DNA of 53,730 bases, taken from the NCBI RefSeq assembly GCF_030149505.1, contig NZ_JASBRN010000033.1, positions 1 to 53,730 on the forward strand, given 5' to 3'. How positions within the stretch are numbered: the stretch's first letter is position 1; every line of letters starts with the position of its first letter. The stretch is from Nocardioides sp. GTDB lineage: Bacteria; Actinomycetota; Actinomycetes; Propionibacteriales; Nocardioidaceae. The notes beneath the pieces are model-generated. The model saw only the letters and a list, made by a program, of their open reading frames with translations. It was not told the origin of the DNA and did not search any database. The position numbers were made by a program, and so were the translations under genes. Below are positions 24,384-33,041 of the stretch, piece by piece.

Positions 24384-25289
24384 ATGACCTTCACCAAGGA
24401 GGACACCCGCCGCACCGTCGCGGTGAAGACCGAGGCGGCGGGTGACCTCTCCCTGGCCTACTACGAGGCCGACGCCCGGGGCGACGACGCCGGCAAGGCC
24501 GAGCGCCTGCCGCTCGTGATGCTGCACGGCGGCGGCCCCGGGGCCTCGTCCTGGTCCAACTTCGGGCCGGCGCTGCCGGGCTTCGCCGAGGAGTTCCGCA
24601 CCCTGCTGGTCGACCAGCCCGGGTTCGGCGCCTCCGACAAGCCGCCGGTGGTGGGCAACTACTACCGCTTCTCCGCCGACGCCGTCGTGGCGCTGCTCGA
24701 CCAGCTCGGCATCGAGAAGGTGCACCTGCTCGGCAACAGCCTGGGCGGCGGTACGGCGATGCGACTGGCGCTGTCCCACCCCGAGCGGGTCGGCCGGCTG
24801 GTGCTGATGGGACCGGGCGGGCTCTCGCTCAACCTCTTCCACGCCGACCCCACCGAGGGCGTCCAGCGACTCATGGACTTCGGCGCGGAGCCGACCCGCG
24901 AGAAGCTGCGCGCCTTCATCTCCTGCATGGTCGTGGACCAGTCCCTGGTCACCGACGAACTGGTCGAGGCCCGCTTCGCCGACGCCACGGCCCCGGGTGC
25001 CCAGGAGGCCATGCGCTCCATGGGCATGTCCTTCTGGAACCCGGAGACCGCTGAGGACGGCATGCTCTGGCGCGAGGCGCACCGCCTGCGCAAGCACACC
25101 CTGCTCACCTGGGGGCGCGAGGACCGCGTCAACCCGCTCGACGGCGCGATGGTGGCCCTCAAGACCATCCCGCGCGCCCAGCTCCACGTCTTCCCCAACT
25201 GCGGCCACTGGGCGCAGATCGAGGCCGCCGAGGAGTTCCGCGAGGTGGCGACCGCCTTCCTCGCGCGCCACGTCGAGCGCACCCGCTGA
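24384..25289 (+). CDS. hsaD: 4,9-DSHA meta-cleavage product hydrolase HsaD
   Basis: 301 aa alpha/beta hydrolase of the C-C bond type. Oxyanion motif HGGGPGASS (about residues 49-57), nucleophile GNSLGGG (Ser near 120), Asp in GREDRVNPLD and His in CGHWAQ complete the triad. HsaD hydrolyses the ring-A cleavage product to the bicyclic acid DOHNAA/HIP precursor and 2-hydroxyhexa-2,4-dienoate, the substrates of the FadD3 route and of HsaE. No kshB lies between hsaA and hsaD, unlike in M. tuberculosis. Confidence 0.94.
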   Translation: MTFTKEDTRRTVAVKTEAAGDLSLAYYEADARGDDAGKAERLPLVMLHGGGPGASSWSNFGPALPGFAEEFRTLLVDQPGFGASDKPPVVGNYYRFSADAVVALLDQLGIEKVHLLGNSLGGGTAMRLALSHPERVGRLVLMGPGGLSLNLFHADPTEGVQRLMDFGAEPTREKLRAFISCMVVDQSLVTDELVEARFADATAPGAQEAMRSMGMSFWNPETAEDGMLWREAHRLRKHTLLTWGREDRVNPLDGAMVALKTIPRAQLHVFPNCGHWAQIEAAEEFREVATAFLARHVERTR

Positions 25290-25320
25290 CCGCAGTCTCC
25301 GCCTCGGGAGGGGCGCACCG

Positions 25321-26217
25321 ATGATCGACATCAAGTCCATGGGCTACGTCCGGGTCTCCAGCACCGACCTCGACCAGTGGCGCACCTTCGCCGGCAAGGT
25401 CCTCGGCCTCGCCGAGGGTCGCGGCCCGACGCCCGGCCACCTCTACTACCGCATCGACGAGGTGTCGGCGCGGCTCGTGGTCGTGCCGGGCGAGGTCGAC
25501 CAGCTCGACTGCGTCGGGTGGGAGGTGGCCGACCACCGGGCCCTCCAGGAGTGCCGCGAGCACCTGCAGAAGGCGGGCGTGGACTTCGTCGAGGGCACGA
25601 AGGAGGAGCTGGACGAGCGCCGCGTGCAGGAGCTGGTCCGGTTCACCGACCCCTTCGACAACGTCTTCGAGCTGTTCCACGGCATCACCTACGAGGCCCG
25701 TCCCGTCGTGACGCCGTACGCCGCGAAGTTCGTCACCGGCGACCAGGGGATGGGTCACATCGTGCTGCCGGTCACCGACGACGTGGAGGCCCTGCGCTTC
25801 TACACCGACGTGCTGGGCTTCCGGCTGCGCGACTCCATGAGCATGCCGGGCGAGTTCGTCGGCAAGGAGCCCGGCTCGAAGGTGTGGCTGCGCTTCCTGG
25901 GCGTCAACCCGCGCCACCACTCGCTGGCCTTCCTGCCGATGCCGAACCCGGCCAAGTGCGTCCACATCATGCTCGAGGTCGACGAGCTCGACGACGTGGG
26001 TCGCGCGCTCGAGCGGGTGCGCAAGCACGGTGCCCCGCTCTCGGCGACGCTGGGCCGGCACATGAACGACGAGATGGTCTCCTTCTACGTCAAGAGCCCC
26101 GCAGGCTTCGACGTCGAGTTCGGCACCGACGGCCTGCGGGTCGAGGACCGGTCGTGGGTCGCGCGCGAGTCGACCGCAGTCTCCTACTGGGGCCACGACT
26201 TCGGCGGCGGTCGGTAG
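25321..26217 (+). CDS. hsaC: iron-dependent extradiol dioxygenase HsaC
   Basis: 298 aa type I extradiol dioxygenase with two VOC-like domains (about 5-130 and 140-295). Iron ligands are visible in the second domain: His in GMGHIVL, His in CVHIMLEV and Glu in DVEFGTDG. It cleaves the catechol 3,4-DHSA in ring A to 4,9-DSHA. The ATG has a purine-rich GGGAGGGG upstream. It follows hsaD by 31 bases and shares its transcript. Confidence 0.94.
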   Translation: MIDIKSMGYVRVSSTDLDQWRTFAGKVLGLAEGRGPTPGHLYYRIDEVSARLVVVPGEVDQLDCVGWEVADHRALQECREHLQKAGVDFVEGTKEELDERRVQELVRFTDPFDNVFELFHGITYEARPVVTPYAAKFVTGDQGMGHIVLPVTDDVEALRFYTDVLGFRLRDSMSMPGEFVGKEPGSKVWLRFLGVNPRHHSLAFLPMPNPAKCVHIMLEVDELDDVGRALERVRKHGAPLSATLGRHMNDEMVSFYVKSPAGFDVEFGTDGLRVEDRSWVARESTAVSYWGHDFGGGR

Positions 26218-26248
26218 GCCCCGTCGTGCTGGAAGGCATCGAGGTCCC

Positions 26249-26254
26249 TAGGCT
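26249..26254 (+). promoter_or_regulatory. leaderless -10 box of hsaB
   Basis: TAGGCT stands 7 bases before the ATG at 26262, with no Shine-Dalgarno sequence between. It suggests that hsaB has its own promoter inside the hsaA-D-C-B run. No operator of either KstR type is seen here. Confidence 0.55.
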
Positions 26255-26261
26255 TGCCCGC

Positions 26262-26903
26262 ATGGAGTCGCACGAGATCCCCGAGGGCATGCGTCCGGAC
26301 GCACGCGCCACGTGGCCGAGCCCCGAGCTGATCGACTCCTGGCTGGGCGACTCCCTCTTCGGGCTGCGCCCCGGCGACGAGGTCGAGGTCCCGGCCGATG
26401 ACGGCGAGGCCGTGGCGGCCGCCCGGCGCTTCCGCGACGTGCTCTCGCAGTTCGCCTCCGGCGTCACGGTCGTGACCTCGATGAGCGGCGGCGAGCCGGT
26501 CGGCATGACCTGCCAGTCCTTCTCCAGCGTCTCGCTGGACCCGCCGCTGGTCACGTTCATCCCGGCCAAGACCTCTCGCGCGTGGCCGCTGATCCACCGC
26601 TCCGGCAAGTTCTGCGTCAACGTGCTCGCGGCCGACCAGGACTGGCTCTCGAACCAGATGGCCAGCCGCGGCGCGGACAAGTTCGCCGGCGTGGACTGGG
26701 CGCCGACGGCGGCCACCGGATCGCCGCTGATCCGCGGGACGCTCGCGCACCTGGACTGCACGATCCACGCGGTCCACGAGGCCGGTGACCACTACATCGT
26801 GGTGGGCCGGGTGCAGGCGCTGGAGACCGGCGACGTCGAGGACCCCCTGCTCTTCTTCCGTGGTCGCTACTCGACCACGGAGCGGGTGACCGACGGGGCC
26901 TGA
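26262..26903 (+). CDS. hsaB: flavin reductase HsaB (3-HSA hydroxylase reductase component)
   Basis: 213 aa. The flavin-reductase domain starts near residue 50 (FRDVLSQFASGVTVVTS) and shows GMTCQSFSSVSLDPPLVTF, the FMN-binding signature, and a C-terminal HYIVVGRV. It supplies reduced flavin to HsaA. An N-terminal extension of about 48 residues precedes the domain; the usual protein has about 187 aa. The ATG at 26262 is chosen for the leaderless box 7 bases upstream. It ends the ring A/B block. Confidence 0.9.
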   Translation: MESHEIPEGMRPDARATWPSPELIDSWLGDSLFGLRPGDEVEVPADDGEAVAAARRFRDVLSQFASGVTVVTSMSGGEPVGMTCQSFSSVSLDPPLVTFIPAKTSRAWPLIHRSGKFCVNVLAADQDWLSNQMASRGADKFAGVDWAPTAATGSPLIRGTLAHLDCTIHAVHEAGDHYIVVGRVQALETGDVEDPLLFFRGRYSTTERVTDGA

Positions 26904-27071
26904 GAGAGCCAGCACGCAACTCCCAGGCACCGCCGAGCCCCCCAAGCCGGCTGACGCCCTCCGGGGGTGGGTGGAGGACCCAGCCGATGGCCTCGGTTCG
27001 CTCCCGCGCGGTGTGCGGGCCCGGTGGCCATGACGATGAATCTAGGCGCGCCTGCACCACGCCCCAGCCAC

Positions 27072-27151
27072 CTCGACCTCTCGCACGCACCACGGCTCGG
27101 CAACAACTGCCGGGTGGGCCGTTGTTGCCGAGCCGTGGGGTGAGGTCGACG
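27072..27151. terminator. long hairpin between convergent hsaB and fadE33, probable bidirectional terminator
   Basis: CCACGGCTCGGCAACAAC (27090-27107) is exactly complementary to 27121-27138, an 18-bp stem with a 13-base loop. The outer sequences TCGACCTC (27073-27080) and GAGGTCGA (27143-27150) can pair beyond a mismatched zone. There is no T-run. The rest of 26904-27181 holds no convincing gene. Confidence 0.65.
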
Positions 27152-27181
27152 CAGTGGGGCGAGCCAGGGGGCTCCGCCCGT

Positions 27182-28180
27182 CTAGGGCAGCACCAGCGCG
27201 GCGCGGTGCTCGTGGGGAGCGCCGAAGAGCCGGGCCAGCGCGTGCGCACGCTTGAAGACGAGGTGCGCGTCGTGCTCCCAGGTGATGGCGATGCCGCCGT
27301 GCATCTGCACGGTCTCGGCCGCGACCCGTGCGACGGCCTCGCCGACGTAGGACTTCGCGGCGTGCACGACCTGGCCGGCGTCGGGATCGCCGGAGGCGAC
27401 GGCGTACGCCGCTCCCCACGAGGCCGAGCGTGACATCTCCAGCAGCACCAGCATCTCGGCCATCCGGTGCTTGAGCGCCTGGAAGGAGCCGATCGGGCGA
27501 CCGAACTGCACGCGGTCCTTGCTGTAGGACACGGTCATGTCCAGGCCGCGCTGGGCGCAGCCCACGGCGAGCGCCACGGCGCCCACTGCGCCCACGAGCT
27601 CGGCGCGCGCCACGGCAGGGGCCGCGGACCCGATCCGGGTGGCGTCGGCGGTGTCGACGGCCAGGCTGCCCAGCCGCAGGGTCTGGTCCATGGAGGGGGT
27701 CCAGGTGGCCGCCGCGGCCGGGACCTCGAGCAGGTCCTCGCCCGCGGTGACGACCAGGACGTCGGCGTGGTCCGCGTCCAGCACGGCCCGTGCGTGGCCG
27801 TCGTCGAGGACCGCGAAGGCACCGACCTCGCCGGCGGCCAGGCGGGGGAGCAGTCGTGCCTTCGCGTCGTCGTCGGCCCCGGCCAGGAGGGCCTCGGCGG
27901 TGACGAGCGAGGAGAGCATCGGCACCGGTGCCAGGGCGCGGCCGAGCTCCTCGAGCACCAGCACCGCCTCCACCAGCGAGGCGCCGACCCCGTCGTGCTC
28001 CTCGGGGACGACGAGCGCCGCGACGCCGATCTGCTCGCACAGGAACCGCCACAGGTCGGCGTCGTAGCCGGCCTCCGAGGCGATCGCAGCGCGCACGGCC
28101 CGGCTGTCGCACCGCTTGTCCAGCACCGCGCGCACGGTGCTGACCAGCTCGGCCTGCTCCTCGGAGAGCGAGAGGTCCAT
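27182..28180 (-). CDS. fadE33: acyl-CoA dehydrogenase, FadE33-like
   Basis: 332 aa, the short type that serves as one subunit of a heteromeric dehydrogenase. It has the FAD-binding KDRVQFGRPIGSFQALKHRM segment (about residues 219-238) and MHGGIAITWEHD near 289, but no SEPxAGSD motif. In actinobacteria FadE31, FadE32 and FadE33 act on the last ring C/D intermediates (such as MOODA-CoA). The ATG overlaps the FadE32 stop by one base. It is the last gene of fadD3-fadE31-fadE32-fadE33, the order found in M. tuberculosis (Rv3561-Rv3564). Confidence 0.87.
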   Translation of the reverse strand: MDLSLSEEQAELVSTVRAVLDKRCDSRAVRAAIASEAGYDADLWRFLCEQIGVAALVVPEEHDGVGASLVEAVLVLEELGRALAPVPMLSSLVTAEALLAGADDDAKARLLPRLAAGEVGAFAVLDDGHARAVLDADHADVLVVTAGEDLLEVPAAAATWTPSMDQTLRLGSLAVDTADATRIGSAAPAVARAELVGAVGAVALAVGCAQRGLDMTVSYSKDRVQFGRPIGSFQALKHRMAEMLVLLEMSRSASWGAAYAVASGDPDAGQVVHAAKSYVGEAVARVAAETVQMHGGIAITWEHDAHLVFKRAHALARLFGAPHEHRAALVLP

Positions 28181-29088
28181 CAGCGCACCTCCGCCCCGGT
28201 GCCGGCCAGCTGCTGGAGCAGTCGCTCGCGGTGGAAGGACGCGGTGCCCCAGGCGCCGACCAGCGCACGGATCCGGCCCAGCCACAGGCTCAGGTCGAAC
28301 TCCTGGGTGTAGCCGATGGCGCCGTGGACCTGCAGGCCCGTGCGCGAGGCGAGGTACGCCGCGTCGCCGGCCGCGACCTTGGCGGCCGACACCGGCACGT
28401 CGCCGAGGGCGGCACCCAGCACCAGGGATCGGGCGAAGTCGAGCGCGATCCGCACGTCGGCCAGTGCGTGCTTGATCGCCTGGTAGGACCCGATGGGGCG
28501 GCCGAACTGGGTGCGCTGCTTCACGTAGGTCACCGAGTCGGCGAGCACCCGCTCCCCGGCGCCGAGGAGCTCGGCGGAGCAGGCCAGGACGGCCAGGTCG
28601 AAGGCCTCGTCGTGCCCTTGGGCGCCGGGGACGTCCGGGCCTTGGAGCCGGAACAGCCGGCGGGTGCGGTCCACGGAGCCCAGCGGGTCGCCGAACGACG
28701 TACCGGCCGGGGCTGGTGCGGCGCCGACGTACACCGTGCCGGCGACGTCGGCGTCCAGCGCGAGCGGCACGTGCGGGGGCAGCGCGACCGTGGCCACGCC
28801 CTCCACCTCGTGCCCGAGAGCCACGGGCAGGAACGCCGCGGACTCGATCCACGGGCCGGGCACGACGTGCCGGCCGATGGCTTCGAAGGCGATCGCCACC
28901 TCGACCGGAGACGCCTCGGTGGCCAGGGCGGTCACGCCGAGGTCGGCGAGCCGCTTCCACAGCCCCAGCCCGGGGGCGTGGTCGCCCTCGGCCCAGGCGC
29001 GGGCGGCCGCCACGGTGCCGGCGCCGGCCAGCAGGGACTCCAGCGCGGACGCGAAGTCGCGCTGGTCCTCGTCGAGCTCGAACCTCAC
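28180..29088 (-). CDS. fadE32: acyl-CoA dehydrogenase, FadE32-like
   Basis: 302 aa, shorter than a full acyl-CoA dehydrogenase. The C-terminal half is complete with VKQRTQFGRPIGSYQAIKH (about residues 189-207) and VHGAIGYTQEFDLS near 255; the middle domain is reduced and lacks SEPxAGSD. It therefore needs a partner, probably FadE31 encoded just upstream. The GTG start overlaps the fadE31 stop by 4 bases (GTGA). Subunit pairing is inferred from complementary motifs. Confidence 0.87.
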   Translation of the reverse strand: MRFELDEDQRDFASALESLLAGAGTVAAARAWAEGDHAPGLGLWKRLADLGVTALATEASPVEVAIAFEAIGRHVVPGPWIESAAFLPVALGHEVEGVATVALPPHVPLALDADVAGTVYVGAAPAPAGTSFGDPLGSVDRTRRLFRLQGPDVPGAQGHDEAFDLAVLACSAELLGAGERVLADSVTYVKQRTQFGRPIGSYQAIKHALADVRIALDFARSLVLGAALGDVPVSAAKVAAGDAAYLASRTGLQVHGAIGYTQEFDLSLWLGRIRALVGAWGTASFHRERLLQQLAGTGAEVR

Positions 29089-30266
29089 GAGACTGCCCCC
29101 TTCGACTCGGGCCTGGGTTGGTTCGGCTTCGGCTCGCGGGGGAGCCCGAGGATCCGTTCCGCGACAATGTTGCGCTGGACCTCGTTGGTGCCGGCGTAGA
29201 TGGGGCCGGACAGCGAGAAGGTGTAGCCGTCGAGCCAGGTCGACTCGACCTCGCCCTCGGGGCCGAGCAGGTCGAGCGCGGTCTCGTGGAGGGCCACGTC
29301 GAGCTCGGACCAGAAGACCTTGTTCACCGAGCCCGCTGCGCCCATGTCGCCGCCGTCGCGCAGCCTGGTCACGGTGCCCCAGGTGTAGAGGCGGTAGGCC
29401 TGCGCGGCGATCCACGCGTCGACGACCCGGTCGCCGGCGGCGGCGGGCGCGTCCGGCGTACGCCGGTGCAGCTCGAGCAGCCGGTCGGCGGCCGCGCAGA
29501 ACCGGCCGGGGGAGCGCAGGGAGAGCCCGCGCTCGTTGCCGGCGGTGCTCATCGCGACCCGCCAGCCGTCGCCCACGCCGCCGAGCACGTCGGCGTCGGG
29601 GACGAAGACCTCCTCGAAGAAGATCTCGGCGAAGCCGGCCTCGCCGTCGAGCTGGGCGATCGGGCGCACCGTGATGCCGGGGGCGTCGAGCGGGAAGAGG
29701 AAGTAGGTGAGCCCGGCGTGCTTCTGCGCCTCGGGGTCGGAGCGGAAGAGCCCGAAGCCCCAGTGGGCGAGGGCCGCGCGCGAGGACCAGGTCTTCTGGC
29801 CGTTGAGCACCCAGCCGCCGCGCTCGTCGTCGCGCCGCGCGGTCGAGCGCAGGGAGGCGAGGTCGGAGCCCGCCTCGGGCTCGGACCAGCACTGCGCCCA
29901 GACCTGCTCGCCGGTGGCCATGCTGGGCAGGAAGCGCTGCTGCTGCTCGGGGGTGCCGTGCTCGAAGAGGATGGGGGCGAGCAGGAAGATGCCGTTCTGG
30001 GAGACCCGGCCGGGAGCCCCGGCGCGGTAGTACTCCTCCTCGAAGACCACCCACTCCACCAGCGAGGCCTCGCGACCGCCGAACTCCCTCGGCCACGAGA
30101 CCACCGAGAAGCGGGCCTCGGCGAGCCTGCGCTCCCACTCCTGGTGCAGCACCCACCCCTCGGGGGTGTCCATGGAGGGCAGCGGCTCGGCCGGGACGTG
30201 CTCGGCGAGCCAGGCCCGGGCCTCGGCCTGGAAGGCCAGCTCGGACTCGGACAGGTCCAGGTTCAT
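29085..30266 (-). CDS. fadE31: acyl-CoA dehydrogenase, FadE31-like
   Basis: 393 aa. The middle domain carries CWSEPEAGSDLASLRSTA (about residues 129-146) and WVLNGQKTWSSRAALA; the C-terminus has YAGTNEVQRNIVAERILGLP. The RxQFGR motif that usually contacts FAD is absent, which complements FadE32 and FadE33. It acts in HIP (ring C/D) degradation. The ATG overlaps the fadD3 stop by 4 bases. Confidence 0.88.
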   Translation of the reverse strand: MNLDLSESELAFQAEARAWLAEHVPAEPLPSMDTPEGWVLHQEWERRLAEARFSVVSWPREFGGREASLVEWVVFEEEYYRAGAPGRVSQNGIFLLAPILFEHGTPEQQQRFLPSMATGEQVWAQCWSEPEAGSDLASLRSTARRDDERGGWVLNGQKTWSSRAALAHWGFGLFRSDPEAQKHAGLTYFLFPLDAPGITVRPIAQLDGEAGFAEIFFEEVFVPDADVLGGVGDGWRVAMSTAGNERGLSLRSPGRFCAAADRLLELHRRTPDAPAAAGDRVVDAWIAAQAYRLYTWGTVTRLRDGGDMGAAGSVNKVFWSELDVALHETALDLLGPEGEVESTWLDGYTFSLSGPIYAGTNEVQRNIVAERILGLPREPKPNQPRPESKGAVS

Positions 30267-31768
30267 CGCAGATCCTTCTTCAGCACCTTGCCGGACAGGT
30301 TGCGCGGGAGTGCGCCCGTGAACTCCACCTGTCGCGGCACCTTGAAGTTCGCCAGGTGCTCCCTGGCGAACGAGACGACGACCTCGTCGGTGAGGTCCTC
30401 GCCGGCGGAGGTCGCGGCACGGACGACGAAGGCCTTGCCGACCTCGCCCATCCGCTCGTCCGGGACCCCGACCACGGCGACGTCCGCCACGCCGTCGAGC
30501 CGCATCAGCTGCTGCTCGACCTCGGCGGGGTAGACGTTGAAGCCGCCCGAGATGTACATGTCCTTGAGCCGGTCGGTGATCCGCAGGTTGCCGGCCTCGT
30601 CGAGGACGCCCACGTCGCCGGTGTGCAGCCAGCCGTCCTCGTCGACCGCCTCGGCCGTGGCCTCGGGGTCGTCGAGGTAGCCGAGCATCACGAAGTCGCC
30701 GCGCACCAGGAGCTCGCCGCTGCCGTCCTCGCCGGGGGAGTCGATCCGCGTCTCCATCCCCGGGATCGCACGGCCGCACGTCGTGGCCACGAGCTCGGCC
30801 GGGTCGCCGTCTCGGGCCATCGTGACGACGACGGCCTCGGTCATCCCGAACGCCGTCACGACCTGATCGATGCCCAGGCCCTCGGGGGCGGCGGCGCGCA
30901 TCCGCTCGATGAGCACGACGGGGACGACAGCCGCTCCGGTGACGGCCAGCCGCAGGCTGGACAGGTCGCGGCCCTCGCGCCCGGGCGCGGCGAGCAGGGA
31001 CTGGTAGATGGTCGGCGCGCCGGGGAGCACGGTGATCCGCTCGGTCTCGATCAGCCGCATGGTCTCGTCGAGGTCGAAGGTCGCCACCGGGTAGAGGGTG
31101 GCGCCGGTCAGCAGCCCGACCAGGATGCCGATCTTGTAGCCGAACGAGTGGAAGAAGGGGTTCACCACGAGGTAGCGGTCGTCCTGGCGCACGCCGCCCA
31201 GCTCGGCCCAGGCGCGGGCGACACCGATCGACTGGCGGTGCGCGGACATCGCGCCCTTGGAGCGGCCGGTGGTTCCGGAGGTGAAGAGGATGTCGGCGAC
31301 GTCGTCGGGGGTGAGGTCCTCGTGCACGATGCCCTCGGCTCTCGCGGCGCCCTCTCCCAGCCGCTCGAGCGTGAGGATCCGTCCTCGCTCGACCCCCGCG
31401 TCGCTCAGCTCGGCCACCTGGTCACGGCCGAGGAAGCCGTCGTGGACGACCACCAGCGGCGCCTGGGTCCGCTCGACGACGTCGGCGACCTCCGCGCCGA
31501 CGTAACGGGAGTTCACCGGCACGAGCACGGCGCCGGCGTACGTCACCGCGAGGGCGGCGACGGCCCAGTCGATGCTGTTGGGGCCCCACAGGACCACCCG
31601 GTCCCCGCAGCACGCCCCTGCCTCGACGAAGACCTCGGAGGTCCGCTCCACGAGGGACAAGAGCTCGGTGTACGTGACGGTGCGGTCGCCCTCGACGTAC
31701 GCCGGGTGGTCGCCGAAGCGCGCCGCGGCGGCCCGGAGGACCGCGGGGATGGTCTGCTCTGTGATCAC
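30263..31768 (-). CDS. fadD3: HIP-CoA ligase (acyl-CoA synthetase) FadD3
   Basis: 501 aa AMP-forming ligase. The P-loop-like ILFTSGTTGRSKGAM (about residues 163-177), the AFGMTEAV adenine-binding segment (about 308-315), DGWLHTGDVG and the C-terminal NLSGKVLKKDLR with the catalytic Lys are all present. FadD3 attaches CoA to the hydrindane propionate left after ring A/B removal, the entry step for ring C/D breakdown. It heads the minus-strand operon and diverges from fadE30 across a KstR2-type operator. General fatty-acyl ligases look similar; position decides the name. Confidence 0.9.
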   Translation of the reverse strand: MITEQTIPAVLRAAAARFGDHPAYVEGDRTVTYTELLSLVERTSEVFVEAGACCGDRVVLWGPNSIDWAVAALAVTYAGAVLVPVNSRYVGAEVADVVERTQAPLVVVHDGFLGRDQVAELSDAGVERGRILTLERLGEGAARAEGIVHEDLTPDDVADILFTSGTTGRSKGAMSAHRQSIGVARAWAELGGVRQDDRYLVVNPFFHSFGYKIGILVGLLTGATLYPVATFDLDETMRLIETERITVLPGAPTIYQSLLAAPGREGRDLSSLRLAVTGAAVVPVVLIERMRAAAPEGLGIDQVVTAFGMTEAVVVTMARDGDPAELVATTCGRAIPGMETRIDSPGEDGSGELLVRGDFVMLGYLDDPEATAEAVDEDGWLHTGDVGVLDEAGNLRITDRLKDMYISGGFNVYPAEVEQQLMRLDGVADVAVVGVPDERMGEVGKAFVVRAATSAGEDLTDEVVVSFAREHLANFKVPRQVEFTGALPRNLSGKVLKKDLR

Positions 31769-31793
31769 GCTGATCGACGTCGCCTCTCACTCA

Positions 31794-31811
31794 ACCAAGC
31801 AAGTGCTTGGT
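31794..31811. promoter_or_regulatory. KstR2-type operator between fadD3 and fadE30
   Basis: AGCAAGTGCTTGGT (31798-31811) fits the published KstR2 motif ANCAAGNNCTTGNT, inside a wider near-palindrome from 31794. Its last T starts the -10 box TAGGGT (31811-31816) of fadE30. The same sequence recurs before the SDR gene at 43141. Confidence 0.85.
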
Positions 31812-31823
31812 AGGGTAGCACCC

Positions 31824-33038
31824 GTGGACATGGGTTACTCAGCAGCCGACGAGGCGTTCCGCGCCGATCTGCGCGCCTTCCTCGAGGACCACCTGGCCGG
31901 GGAGTGGAAGGGCCTGCGCGGCCTCGGCGGACCCGGCCGCGACCACGAGGCGCTCGACGAGCGGCTGGAGTGGAACCGCTTCCTGGCCCGCGAGGGCTGG
32001 ACCTGCGTGGGGTGGCCGACCGAGCACGGCGGGCGCGGGCTGAGCCTGTGGCAGCAGGTGATCTTCCACGAGGAGTACGCCCGGGCGAACGCCCCCGCCA
32101 CCGTGAACCACCTCGGCGAGCAGCTGGTGGGGCCGACCCTGCTGGCCTTCGGCACCGACGCGCAGCGCGAGCGCTTCCTGGGTCCGATCCTGCGCGTCGA
32201 GGAGCTGTGGGCCCAGGGCTACTCCGAGCCCAACGCCGGCTCCGACCTCGCCAACGTCCAGACCCGCGCCCGGCTCTCTGACGACGGCTCCCAGTGGGTC
32301 GTCGACGGGCAGAAGGTCTGGACCTCCAACGCACACTTCTCCCAGTGGGTCTTCGTCGTCGCCCGCACCGAGCCCGGCTCGCAGCGCCACCACGGGCTCT
32401 CCTTCCTGCTCGTGCCGCTGGACCAGCCCGGCATCGAGGTGCGCCCGATCGAGCAGCTGACCGGCGGCTCGGAGTTCAACGAGGTCTTCTTCACCGGGGC
32501 CGTCACCGACGCCGACCTGGTGGTCGGGGAGCCAGGCCGCGGCTGGGGCGTGGCGATGGGCCTGCTGGGCTTCGAGCGCGGCGTCTCCACGCTCGGCCAG
32601 GTGGTCGGCTTCCAGCGCGAGCTGGCCGTGGTCTGCGAGCGGGCCCGCGCCAACGGCGCGATCGACGACCCGGTCCTGCGTGACCGGCTCGCCTCGCTGC
32701 AGGCCGAGCTGAGCGTCATGCGCTCCAACGGCATCCGCGGTCTCTCGGCGGTCAGCGGCGGTGAGGACTCCGCCGCCGGCGGGGGAGCCGGGTCGATCTT
32801 CAAGATCGTTTGGGCCAACTGGCACCAGCGCCTCGGCGAGGTCGCCATGGACGTCCTCGGGGCGGAGGGGCTGCTGCAGTCTCCGGAGGCCGCCGCCGGC
32901 ACCTACGAGCTGGACGAGCTCCAGCGGATCTTCCTCTTCGCCCGCGCCGACACCATCTACGGCGGCAGCGACGAGGTGCAGAAGAACATCCTGGCCGAGC
33001 GCGTGCTCGGCCTGCCGCGCGAACCCAAGGGAGCCTGA
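31824..33038 (+). CDS. fadE30: acyl-CoA dehydrogenase, FadE30-like
   Basis: 404 aa. FAD/substrate segments GYSEPNAGSDLANVQTRA (about residues 133-150) and WVVDGQKVWTSNAHFSQW are present, and the end reads YGGSDEVQKNILAERVLGLP. FadE30 desaturates the propionyl side chain of 5-OH-HIP-CoA. The GTG at 31824 is chosen over the ATG two codons later because TAGGGT ends 7 bases before it (leaderless spacing) and no ribosome binding site is seen. Gene order fadE30-ipdF-kstR2-fadA6 equals Rv3560c-Rv3556c. Confidence 0.9.
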   Translation: MDMGYSAADEAFRADLRAFLEDHLAGEWKGLRGLGGPGRDHEALDERLEWNRFLAREGWTCVGWPTEHGGRGLSLWQQVIFHEEYARANAPATVNHLGEQLVGPTLLAFGTDAQRERFLGPILRVEELWAQGYSEPNAGSDLANVQTRARLSDDGSQWVVDGQKVWTSNAHFSQWVFVVARTEPGSQRHHGLSFLLVPLDQPGIEVRPIEQLTGGSEFNEVFFTGAVTDADLVVGEPGRGWGVAMGLLGFERGVSTLGQVVGFQRELAVVCERARANGAIDDPVLRDRLASLQAELSVMRSNGIRGLSAVSGGEDSAAGGGAGSIFKIVWANWHQRLGEVAMDVLGAEGLLQSPEAAAGTYELDELQRIFLFARADTIYGGSDEVQKNILAERVLGLPREPKGA

Positions 33039-33041
33039 GAC

